Shown piece by piece: positions 34,973 through 45,482 of a stretch of 64,000 nucleotides of DNA. Position 1 is the stretch's first letter. Each line of letters begins with the position of its first letter. The stretch is taken from assembly GCA_905132765.1 (NCBI GenBank), contig CAJHQP010000044.1, positions 310,001-374,000 of the forward strand. The letters are read 5' to 3'. The position numbers and the translations under genes were made by a program. Origin of the DNA: Moricandia arvensis (lineage: Eukaryota > Streptophyta > Magnoliopsida > Brassicales > Brassicaceae). The notes below the pieces were generated by a model. It saw only the letters and a list, made by a program, of their open reading frames with translations, made no database searches and was not told the origin of the DNA.

Positions 34973-35580
34973 GATTTACTGGTTTTATTATGTGTAATTT
35001 GGACTACTAGATTTTACTGGTTTTATTAGCTCTAATTGTGATTACTAGGTGTTACTGGTATTATTATGTGCAATTTGGACTACTAGGTTTTATTGGTATT
35101 AGAATTTGCAATTTAAACTACTAGATTTTACTGATATTATTATGTGCAATTCGAAACCAATATATGTTACTAGGTAAATTGTTTATGATGTAAATTTAGA
35201 TTATTTTCGATGATTATTTTCAATTCATAGGATACACATATAATAAATATATAGATTAGACTATTTTTGATGATTATTTTCAATAGTTTAAGAAAATCTT
35301 ATCGGTTTTCCAAAAAACTTTCTTAATTTTTATTGTTAGTGTGTGAATGGTTAGATTATAGTAAGGAAAATATAACACAATACGTATTTCTAGTAAATTG
35401 TTTATGTAAATGTCTTCTTTAACGATAATAATAATGTAAAATAATTGGTTCTACTACCAAACCTTCCATTGTGAGATGTTTTACTAGATAAACTTAAAAA
35501 ATGCCAAAGTATTACTATGTGTAAGGTAATATTACTACTACCTTGAGATTACCATAGGTATTACTAAGTGTTAAATATAA
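34973..35580. repeat. ~50-bp degenerate tandem repeats with TTACTGG/TACTAG motif
   Basis: At 34975-35170 units containing actaggttttactggtatt and atgtgcaatttgga recur about five times. The rest (35180-35580) is AT-rich with more TTACTA motifs. It lies between the convergent transposase and DUF1985 pseudogenes of the second MULE, the same position as the 6640-7300 minisatellites in the first MULE. Confidence 0.65.
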
Positions 35581-35582
35581 TA

Positions 35583-37853
35583 TTAAATTTTTTTATGACG
35601 GCTGCACGTTTTACATGTAAAATTCATGATCCTCTTTCCCTTCAACCTCTTCTTGATCATCTTCCCCTTCAGCCTCAGATTCCACCATTTTTTCTTCACC
35701 TTTCTCATCATCCTCACTGTTCTCCTTTTCTTTCTAACTAGTTTCAGCCTCTTTCCCTTCAACTTCTTCAGCAAGAATTTCACTCCACATTTTATCAGCT
35801 TGTGCTCTACTTCTCTTCTTCATTTGGTTCAACTTCCACATTTCTTCTACCTCATCAGCCTCACTCTCACTGTTTTCCTTGTCTTTCTCACCCTCTTGCT
35901 GAGCACTGTCACGTTTTCCTTGTCTTTTTTTACCCTCTTGTTGAGCATTGTCACTGTTTTCCTTCTCTTTCCCAGCCTCTTGCTCAACATTATCTTTGTC
36001 CTTTGCTTCATATGTACCATAGTCCATATGATCCCACTGTCGAAAATCCATGTCTTCACCATGATTCTGCTCCACCTTACTCTCAATAAAAGTTAGTCTT
36101 TCTTCTATTTTCCTAGCCCTTTTTCTCAAAAGTCGCTGATTTTTTCAATATCACTCATCCTTGAGTCAATAGACGCCAGCTTTGTCTCCACCGTTAAGTT
36201 AAGTCCAACAAATCCTTCTCCCATGAACTCCAAAATCCTCTCTTCCAGACCTCGCAAGCTCGAATCTAAACCATAATTAGAGGATGATCCTTCTACAAAC
36301 GTCACCTTTTCTTTGTCTTTTCTTTTTTGGAAACACTCATGCAACTTGATCTAACTCATATAGCTCTTTCCACCAAATAGTCTTCTTCTTCACATTTAAC
36401 CAGTAGTTCCAAGTATCAATTGGGCTGCCCTGACGGTCATACTCTCGCTCCTCATCAATGATACGAGCCAGCATTATTTCCTCACCAATAGTTGGAACCA
36501 ACACATTGTTAATAACCTGAAAATAAAACAATAAGTTAGATTAATTATTTTTTTTGTTCTAATAGCTTCTACTATAACTATATACACGTACCTTAATTTC
36601 TCCAAGCGCAGCATATTTTTCTTCCAAAAGATAACCCTTCAGATTGCACTTTGTAAACATGCTCTTACACATCTTTGGAAAATCTTGACTATAATCCTCA
36701 GAATAGATTCTAAACGTTTTCCCCAGATCCGGAATAGACTCAAAAGCGATAACCTAGTAAATACAGTTTCACAGTGTCATTTCAATTATATAACAATTAA
36801 AAATTTACTAGCTATATGCTTTACCTCTAAAGGGATTAAGAAACCAGAAAAGCCGCATGTCTCATTTACTCCACCCTTCAGATGGTTCATCATGTGCTTA
36901 ATCCCCTTAATTGCATTCTCAAATGTTAGTTGGCCTAAGGGAAATGATTTGCAATCTTCCAAAACATTCACCATCCTTAATATGAAGAGGTCTAAAGATC
37001 CATAATCCTCTGGCTTTCCACAACATCTTCTGCTGCACATCAGTGATGGTGATCTTCTTTCTGTCATGGAAGTAATAATCCACAAACTTATAACTCTCCA
37101 CCTTCTCATAGTTCGGTGAATAGTCATGGCAGTCTAAGCTAGAGATGAGGGCATGCTCCCTTATAGAATAGTGGATGGGTACACCATTAACCGCAAACCA
37201 TGCAACATCATATTCTAGAATGCGAATGGTGCGCATGAGTAACAACCACATCCCTTGGAGCTTCAGGTTTAGTTCGCCTGGCATGTGGAAGAAATGTCGA
37301 AACTGAGGATGGCTTGTGAACCATTGAGCCTCAGGCTTATCCTTGATGACTTCTACTGTCTTGGTCACAAAGCACTTGGTTTGTATCTTGCAAGTCTTCG
37401 GGAACTCACTGCTTTTAAAGTAGAACTCAAGGGGTTGCACTGGTTGCGTTTCCTGCAATCAAAATACATATATACGTGTTAGTATTGCTAGTATTAGTAA
37501 TGCTAGTAATACAAAAGCATTAGTAATACATATACATGTTAGTAATCCTAGTAATGCTAATAGTATTAGTAATGCTAGTATGCTAGTAATACATATATAC
37601 ATGTTAGTAATGCTATTAGTATTAGTAATACTAGTGGTACTACTACTTACTAGTCATCATTTCTCACTAACAATAACCACAAATGCAAAATATATACCTC
37701 CCCTTCGGATCCATCTGAGTCTGAGAGCGTTTCTACACTCGGTTCTCTCACTGGTTTTTTTGCATTTGACACTGGTTTTCTGGTTCTAAGAGATTGACGA
37801 CGCCTTTCATTGGCGACTCCCTTTTGCTTGGAGCCCTTTTGCTTTCCCTTCAT
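35583..37853 (-). pseudogene. DUF1985-type gene of the second Kaonashi-like MULE, broken and lacking Ulp1
   Basis: Spliced minus-strand gene. Exon 1 37853-37698 (starts MKGKQKGSKQKG, basic); exon 2 37452-36825 with the DUF1985-type core (AQWFTSHPQFRHFFHMPGE, VAWFAVNGVPIHYSIREHAL, NETCGFSGFLIPLE); exon 3 36753-36592 (VIAFESIPDLGKTFRIYSED .. YAALGEIK); exon 4 from 36516 (VINNVLVPTIGEEIMLARII), followed by a coiled-coil-like Glu/Lys-rich tail. Introns have GT..AG ends. Frame breaks near 37020, 36340, 36126 and 35734. No His/Asp/Cys protease core follows; DNA below 35580 is not recognisable. The same gene type and antisense placement occur in the MULE at 2865-11831. Confidence 0.65.
37480..37660. 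repeat. TAGTAATGC/CTAGTAATAC repeat in intron 1 of the DUF1985 pseudogene
   Basis: A dense run of gttagtaatgctagtaatac-like units. It carries the TTACTA motif found in the other non-coding parts of this second MULE. Confidence 0.75.
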
Positions 37854-37859
37854 AACTTT

Positions 37860-39499
37860 TCTGTAAAAGACATTACAACACTCAATCACTCTAAATTCAA
37901 ACCGCAAAACAACAACACAACATCAATAAAGTTTTATCCACAACATGATTCATTTTTAAATTCAAATATTCGCTTTCTTCACACAAATCCTAAGTTTTCC
38001 CCAATTTTCTTCAATTTTGTTCTCAATAATTTAATACAACGTATCACTCAATCTCTTTTAATCTGCATATGCTCCATCTCCCTCAGATATCGATCCAAAG
38101 ACTCAATCACCAGTTCGCTTTCACATATTAGACATCCAGTCACAACAACATTAACTCTAAATCATGGTAATATTCGATAATCAATAACTACACCATAACC
38201 TAAAAACTAAACATAATTTCTAATTGAATATATACCCGATTCATATACATTTTCTCCCTAATTTATAGTTTCGTTTTTTAACAAGGCAACTCACCATCAG
38301 ATTCAACTTATTCAGTCAAAAACCCTACGAAAATCACAACAGTTTGGTCCAAAATAGGAGTCCAAACTCCCCAAAATACATTTCTATCATAACATATACC
38401 AATTCTAAGATTTCACCATGTTTTCCCCTAATTTCATAGAACAAATCGCTTACTAAAGACACATCCCTAGTTTCGTCTCAATTTACAAGTTTTCCCTAAT
38501 TTTTATCTAACCTAATTACAAAATAAGACGAAATCAATGAGAATAAATCACTTACCAAAATGAAGGATGTCAATTCAGAAGATGGAGGCTAGATTATCAC
38601 ATGGGAAGAAGAAGAAATGAAGTTAATTTTGATCTAGGGTTTTCTCGCCGTTTATGTTGCAAACGAGAGAAAAAGAGGGATGAGAGACAGTCTCGACACG
38701 AGAAAATGAGAGGAAGAAGTGGAGTCAAAATGCAGTGTTTAGGTCTAGGAACTTGATTAAATCCAGATGAGTTTGGGTGGGTCGGATTTTTAGGTTGGGT
38801 TTAGTAAATATGTAGTATTTCTATGGGACAATGTGTTTTTAGCCATTTTTTTATAATTTTAAAAACAATTCTATAATAATAAAGGGACATACGAGAATCT
38901 TTCTGGGGTACGGGGTATATAGAGTTAATCTCCAACCCAAAAAAATAAATGGAGAAGAAACTTTGTAGCGGAGAAAGTAGAAGCCCTCTGTCGCCGAGAA
39001 AACCGAGTACCAAGGACGTCAGTTTGGTATTTTGTGTTTTTTTTGGGCTAAACCATTTTCGTTCAAAACTTAATATGAGCCCCATGCAACTTGTCTTAAG
39101 GCCTTAGCTTACAATTTACATGATGATGGTGTGACTTGGGGATTATCACAGCATTAGCATAAACATCATATTTATTACTAGGGGCATGCCGCACAAGATA
39201 TTGTTTTATTATTGTCAAGTATGGTTTTTATAATTAGATGATATAATTATGTAATCATTTTTGTTTGTTAAGAACATTTTTTTTTCAATTTGTTAAGAGC
39301 ATTATTTATTGTTTTTATTGTGTTATGTAGAAATAGGTGATATGTTAATATATTATGTGTTTATTTCTTCAATAATGTATTATTGTGTGTATAATAGTAC
39401 TTGTTAATGGTGAGACGAGATTCTGATGTAAAGCATTTTAAATTTCAAAAACTTTGCATTTAGGTATTTGTAGATTATAAGATTTAACCGTTTCAGCGT

Positions 39500-39544
<45 letters not shown>

Positions 39545-39600
39545 TTTAAATATTATTCTTTAAGATATTTTATCCTCTCTTTATATTCTGACCTTGCGTT
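37860..39600. other. No gene recognised; presumed end of the second MULE
   Basis: 37860-38800 would be the leader or promoter side of the minus-strand gene and probably contains the right end of the MULE, but I could not identify a terminal repeat. A 94-codon minus-strand frame (38801-39085) has no family resemblance. A (TA)n run lies at 39501-39539. Confidence 0.4.
39501..39539. repeat. (TA)n microsatellite
   Basis: About 19 uninterrupted TA units. Confidence 0.95.
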
Positions 39601-40212
39601 GTCACCATCTATGTATTTCGTTTACCTTTTCGTGGTGCTTCTCTCCATCATCAGAAAATTTTTTTACCTTCATGCTCTTGTTATTCCTTTCCTTCTCCTC
39701 CTATAAGATTATCTGGTATTTGTTGTAGATCGGGTTTATGAGTTTCCAGTTGGCCGATTGTTTCTCACGGGGTTATATTATATTCTGGTCAATATTAATT
39801 GTGCATCTTCTTCCTTAGATTTCAGCTGATGTTATGAACTGCATCTCCTTGGGTTGGGTCAGAGTTTAGTCATCTTTGATGTTGTCTTCCTCGTCGGCTT
39901 ACCGTCAATAGTCCATGCTCGTCTTGGTTTTTCAAATCTAGTCTTTGGTGATCTGACTTCTATGCTCTCTTTCATAGCTTGAGTACGACTCCACAGTTTG
40001 CTGATTTTGTTTATTCTCCCCTTCCCTCCATTTTCTCTCATCTCGTTTCAGCTTTCATCGCTTCTTGCATCTTTGTTGGCTCTCCCTTTCACCTTGTTTG
40101 CCACTCGAGGCTTAGATAGTGTTTTCCTCTGAGTATGCTTTGTGGCTAGGAAGGTTGTTTTTGGTCTCAATCTTGGGCTCTTTTTCTCTGTGGTTGGCTT
40201 CCGTTCTCCCTC

Positions 40213-40966
40213 TGATGTAAGTCTAAGCTATCAAAGGCTTCACAAAACTCTTAAATGAACTAAACTTCAAGCTAGCAGATATATAGTATGATGATGATGG
40301 GTCAGAGATCACCACAAAGGCTACAAATGGCCTTTGATACAACTCACAAGCCTAAGTCTAAGTGAATCAACACAAAGACAGAGACTCACATGTTTCTTAG
40401 CTAAGGAATCCACCTAATAAGCATAGAGAAAAAAAGAAACAAGCATAAAAGTTTCAAAAGAGAATACTTTGTTTTTATTAAGTAATCAAGTCTGCCTTTA
40501 CAATGAGTTGAAAGGAGCTTTATATAGCTCATATACAAGCTTATTGTAGTCAAAATACATAAATAAGAAGAAGAATTTAAGCCTAAATCAAATTTAAAAG
40601 AAAGGAATAATTTGGCTGGTTAAAAGGCTCATCTCAAGGGAGTGAAATCAGCTCAGTAGGGAGTGTATTGACCACGTCTTTAACTTATTTGAATCAAAAA
40701 CTTTGTAGCTGATAAGGAGGCTTAAGATGTGGCCTGTGGTTCGGGAAATCCAGCTGACTAAAACGAACCGTAGTATTGATATAGTCTAGTTTCATCTGAG
40801 TCCAAATATGGTACTTCTTGTCTCCTTTGTATTTTGAAGCACTCTAAAAATTATGAGTAATTTAAACGTTCCAGAAACTTCATTTTCGTGTAGAGACTTT
40901 CATAGATGTGAACTGGTCTTGAATGAGCTTTGGACTTTATCAGCAGTGTGTATCATGAATGCATCA
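40213..40966 (-). mobile_element. Probable solo LTR, 754 bp
   Basis: The ends are the inverted pair TGATG..CATCA, flanked by CCCTC (40208-40212) and CCCTT (40967-40971), a 5-bp duplication with one mismatch. On the minus strand a TATATAAA box lies near 40520. The T/C-rich flanks on both sides (39600-40212, 40967-41400) have the same texture, as if one sequence had been split. No internal retroelement genes are present, consistent with LTR-LTR recombination. Confidence 0.5.
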
Positions 40967-41632
40967 CCCTTCCATGCTGTTTTTCTTCTTCCCCAGCGAA
41001 GTTAGTCTCTTAGATCTTTGGTCGCTTCTATCCAGAGCTTTCTGGTCTGTCGCTGACATGGCCGCCTTGTTTGTGTTTGTTTAGTTTGTGAGGTGATTCT
41101 TACCTCTTAGCTGGTGGTTGTGCTTCTGGTGCTTTAGGCATGTGTATTCTTGCTTCTTGGTGATTTTGGCCTTTTGGTCATTATTCTTCCACTGACCCAC
41201 TTTCTTGGTTCTTTGCGTTGGTGCTTGATCGCGGTCCTTTGTGTTTGGGGGATTGCTTTGTCTCAGATTTTATTTTTCTATCGTTTTTGATCTTTGCTTG
41301 TTTTGGTCAAGACACTCTATTGTGAGATGAGGTAAGTTAGTTTTCATTCTTGATCTCCTTTCAACTATGGACTTTTATTGAGTAAGTGTTACTACGAAAT
41401 TTTGCTTTTCTTTGTGTTTGTAAAATTTTTAGTTTTAGATTTTGTGTTATGCTCTAGTTTTTCTTTTTAGTTTAATTATTTTGTAATTTTATTAGTAAAA
41501 TAAATATATAATCTGGGAATGAAATAATAGAATATAGCAAAAAATAATAAAATAGTGAATTTTTATGTTATTTTTAGTTTTGAATAAGTTAAATATTTAA
41601 AAATATTTATATTACTTTACTTATTTCTTTAT
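40967..41632. other. No gene recognised
   Basis: T-rich to about 41330, like 24140-24860 and 39600-40212. From 41400 to 41632 it is AT-rich. No coding signal. Confidence 0.4.
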
Positions 41633-41894
41633 GGGAAATTGCCAAAAATACCACTTTCCTTATACCACTTTTCAAAAATACCTTATAACTCTTGGATTAA
41701 TTAATCTAAGACTTAGGGTTTAGAGTTAAGGGGTGGTGTAGGGTGGGGGTAGGGTTTATGAATGTAAAATTTAGGATTCTAATTAATTTTTTAAAAAATT
41801 GTCCCTTAAAAAAGTGGTATTTTTGAAAATGTCTCTTTAATGAACGTAAAAATGAAAAATGGTACAAGGAAAGTGGTATTTTTGAAAATTCCAC
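41633..41894. mobile_element. MULE-type MITE copy
   Basis: Starts GGGAAATTGCCAAAAATACC. The other end carries ggaaagtggtatttttgaa. Flanking 9-mers tttctttat (41624-41632) and attctttat (41895-41903) differ at one base. The core gacttagggtttagagtt shows reverse orientation relative to 2474-2779. Confidence 0.6.
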
Positions 41895-41930
41895 ATTCTT
41901 TATTCATCTTGAATCTTAGTGACCAATAAA

Positions 41931-42545
41931 GGGAAATTATCAAAAATACCACTTTCCTTGTACCACTTTTCAAAAATACATTAATCACTTTTACCTTTAT
42001 TTTTTTAAGAGAAAAAAACATACTTATAGTCCTTGGGTTAATTAATGGGAGAATTTCAAGTTTACCACTTTTGTTGTACCACTTTTCATTTTTACCATCA
42101 TTAAAGAGACATTTTCAAAAATACCATTTTTTAAGAGACAATTTTTTTTTTAAAATTAATTAAAATCCTAAATTTTACATTCCTAAACTCTACCCCCACC
42201 TTACACCACCCTTCACTCTAAACTCTAAGTCTTAAATTAATCAACCCAAGGGTTATAAGTGTGTTTTTTCCTCTTAAAAAACAAGGGTAAAAGTGATTAA
42301 GATATTTTTGAAAAGTGGTACAAGAAAAGTGGTATTTTTGACAATTTCCCTTAATTAATTTAAGACTTAGGATTTACAATTAAGGGGTGGGAGAGGGTAG
42401 GGGTAGGGTTTAGAAATGTAAAATTTAGGATTCTAATTAACTTTAAAAAACATTGTCTCTTAAAAATAGTATTTATGAAAATTTCTCTTTAATTAGGATA
42501 AAAATGAAAAGTGCTACAACAAAGTGGTAAACTTGAAATTCTCCC
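41931..42545. mobile_element. MULE-type MITE copy, interrupted by another copy
   Basis: Ends GGGAAATTATC and, inward from the right, GGGAGAATTTCAAG. It is flanked by a perfect 9-bp duplication ACCAATAAA (41922-41930 and 42546-42554). Without the nested copy it is about 300 bp, like its relatives. Confidence 0.85.
42047..42350. mobile_element. MITE nested in a MITE of the same family, 304 bp
   Basis: Ends GGGAGAATTTCAAG and, inward from the right, GGGAAATTGTCAAA. Perfect 9-bp duplication TTAATTAAT at 42038-42046 and 42351-42359. Inserted in opposite orientation into the copy at 41931-42545. Confidence 0.88.
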
Positions 42546-42733
42546 ACCAATAAAATAGATTATAAACTTTCATATTATGATGGTTAGTGCGAGAAATATT
42601 AGATAGTGCAAAATTAGAAAGTGGTGTACCAGATTGAAGTAATTAAAAAGAAACAAAGACTAAAAATGTAAAAAATAATAATTATGATGACACATGTAAG
42701 CAAACGCCTTTTCCCCATGTCATAAGAAGAGAA

Positions 42734-42764
<31 letters not shown>

Positions 42765-42767
42765 TAT

Positions 42768-43059
42768 GGAAGAATTTCAAGTATAACATTTTTTCATTTT
42801 ACCTTCGTTAAAAAGACATTTTTAAAAATATCACTTTTTTAAGAGACAATTTTTTTAAAAATTAATTAGAATCCTAAATTTTACATTTCTAAATCCTACT
42901 CCCACCCTACACCACCTCTTAACTCTAAACCCTAAGTATTCGATTAATTAACCCAAGGGTTATAAATATGTTTTTCCTCTTAAAAAAACTTAAAAGTAAA
43001 AGTGATTAAGGTATTTTTGAAAAATCGTACAAGGAAAGTGATATTTTTGACAATTTCCC
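42768..43059. mobile_element. MULE-type MITE copy beside a (TA)n run
   Basis: Starts GGAAGAATTTCAAG and ends ..gacaatttccc. Flanks atatattat (42759-42767) and atagattat (43060-43068) differ at one base. The left flank is the end of an (AT)n microsatellite at 42740-42764. Confidence 0.7.
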
Positions 43060-43068
43060 ATAGATTAT

Positions 43069-44143
43069 CCAATCAACATTTGTTAGAAAATTATTTAGAA
43101 AAACATTATTTAAAATTGTAAAATTATTTTAAATATACAAATTTTATTTTTGAATTTAAATATAATTTTATGATATTATTAACTAATATGAATAAAATAT
43201 ATATTTTCTTAATTTTATATATTAGAAATATATTCTATAAAATAAATTTGTATATATATATTATTTAAAACAAATATATTATATATTAATTTTATAATAA
43301 TTTTAAATAGCATGCTGCTACTACTCTACCAATCATTTTATTAAATAGTTAAATGACAACATACATCTTCTACATCATATTGTTACGACTTTATTATTAG
43401 TCCTGCTAATCAAGGCTTAAAATATAGAGTAAATACTTTTAAGTTTTTTTTTTTTTTTTTGAAGAGGCTTTCAAAACCTAAAAAGTCTTGCAACAACTAA
43501 AAAAATATCATAAAAGATTTTGTTTTCTTTTCATATCAAACATATGTAGTGAAGGTTACTTTCTCTCTCTCTCTACAATTGCTCTATATTTTCACTACAA
43601 ATCGAAGGTTTAAGTTCTCAGCTCTGGTGTTCTCAGAGCACCGGAGCTGTGTAGCCAATGACATGATATGTTTTGGTGTAGGGGAAGTCTTCACTGTTAA
43701 CATGAAATGAAACAGGAGTTTGGGAGCAATTGGTCGAGTGTGTAGAAACATGGCGACCGTACGACCTGTATTGACTTGTACGGCCTTGTAGAGATGTGGT
43801 CAACCTAGAAGTTCAATACTCGACCATTTGAAACCATTTTAGGCTTGTGCAAAATTAGGGATCAAAGTATATACAATCATGGAATCTGTGCACCCCCTAA
43901 ATGATGAGGACTTGAGGTACAATGTAAGGAGAAACTCGTATGGGTTTATGCAAGAGAGAAAGATCCATTTGGCATATCCAAGATGCCTTAGGAAGCAACC
44001 ATGAAGGTGCCTTTCCCTTCTTCTCAAATAGTTTCAATCATGTCCACAAGTTCAGTCCACAAGCCAGCAAGAGACAACATGTCAAAACGTGTGTAATTTT
44101 TGGTCCAAGTATTTCAAAATGGCACTCCACCCCTTGCTGACTT
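43069..44143. other. No recognised gene; host sequence of the copia insertion
   Basis: AT-rich to about 43430, then a T17 run at 43446 and a (CT)n run near 43563. From 43600 to 44143 composition is balanced but no protein family is recognisable in any frame. It continues, after removal of the copia element, into 49503-50450. Confidence 0.4.
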
Positions 44144-44148
44144 CACAT

Positions 44149-44484
44149 CGTTGAGAATTTTAGTTCAACTCGTGCTTTAGAACAATACTAATCAAAGATC
44201 TTAGGACAAAAGCCAAAACTAGAACACCCTCTGCTTTAGCTTCCTTTGTCTATCGTCACTTTCTACCGGATGATTATTGCTAAAGACATAGCTCCCTATT
44301 TATAGTTAAACCTAAGACTAAATCACACCGTCATAAGGATTTGTAAAACTTCTTAATCCTATCGCACTTTCATAACACCATTTGTAAAACTTCTTAATCC
44401 TATCGCACTTGCATAACACCACCGACATAATATTATGCCACTTTGGTTTTGGGCTGACAACAAGATTGGGCCCACATTATAACA
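44149..44484 (-). repeat. 3' LTR of the copia element
   Basis: Same ends as the 5' LTR except its last base (A to G on the minus strand). It contains a duplicated segment (atttgtaaaacttcttaatc twice, near 44340 and 44380) and lacks about 45 bp present in the 5' LTR. Confidence 0.85.
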
Positions 44485-45482
44485 ATTCTCCACCTTGGTC
44501 CAAATCTAATTCCTCCTTCACGTGCTTCTTCTTCGATGAATCTGATGAGTTTGACGAATACAGAAACTTTGTTTCATCTGGCGAGAAAAACCTAAATCCT
44601 TTCTGATCGATGATAGCAACCACCGATGCACTCTCCATCACCTCTTCTGAAAACTTCCATAGCTCATACGCAGCTTCGAGGTTTCAGCTCTGGTTGCTTC
44701 GTCAAGTACCGCTTCGTCTTCAATAGCTTCGATTTGCTTCCTCCATGAAAACGACCAACGATTCTCCTCCTCCGGTGGTTCACAGACACCACCGTCGCTC
44801 GATAATATCTCCCTTTGTATCAAGCGATTGTTTTCTCATCATGTAAAGCAAATGATGTCCTCGATTTTTTTTCCCAGTAAACCGAGCTTTGATGAAATAA
44901 AAATTTGAACCTTGCTGGAGTATTGCAGTTATCCAGTAAGTTGTTCTTCGATTCTCATTTTTGTTTTCCCCTGAGTCGAATGAAAATTTTGTTTTGTGAT
45001 GTCTCCTTGGTATGATAGTGATAGGCTCCCCAGTGTTAAATATCCTTAAGCTGATGTCTTCGCTAGCTGTTCTGTACCGTCTCGCTTCAGTCCCTTTGAG
45101 CAAATTTCTTCATCTCTTTGACTGTTTAAGATGACTCCTATTAAGCTGTGATACGTGTGCTTCTCCTGCACCTAAAGATACTCGTCTCCCTTCAAATGGT
45201 AGATGGTAAATTTCCAACCTTTGTTTAAGACGCTCTCTTTATATGTCACCCTTGTCTCCATTTGTTTGTTTTGAGATTTCCTAGTGACCTTGGTGCTTTA
45301 TTCCTCTCAGCTACTCCACCTTGAGCTACGAACACCTTTTTTCTAGCCTCTTCTTCTACATAGGTAATGTTTTAAAATTAAAAATTTCTTCATTGTTGAT
45401 AAGAAGTAACCGGAGCACTAACTCATTACTTCTTCTGTGGCGAGATTACAACAATGACGTTACCTGTGGCGCCGTTGCCTTT
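44485..45482 (-). other. ~1-kb 3' region of the copia element with two polypurine tracts
   Basis: Between the RNase H stop (45483) and the 3' LTR lies about 1 kb of non-pol sequence. A purine tract (AAGGTGGAG on minus) occurs both near 45312 and, as expected, beside the LTR at about 44488. Weak minus-strand frames at 44638-44823 and 44780-45103 have no family resemblance. It could be an acquired segment or the product of a duplication of the 3' end. Confidence 0.5.

Noticed and set aside
35626..36096. 156-codon plus-strand reading frame
   Set aside because: Antisense shadow of the Glu/Lys-rich coiled-coil tail of the DUF1985 pseudogene.
26400..38860. Terminal inverted repeats of the second MULE
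   Set aside because: Candidate edges near 26470 and 38830 were compared by eye, but no matching inverted termini or target duplication were found.
38801..39085. 94-codon minus-strand reading frame
   Set aside because: No homology or splice context; may be a fragment of a MULE end, but I found no terminal repeat.
43839..44140. Opposing small frames before the copia element
   Set aside because: Neither strand shows a recognisable family or codon bias; recorded as unassigned.
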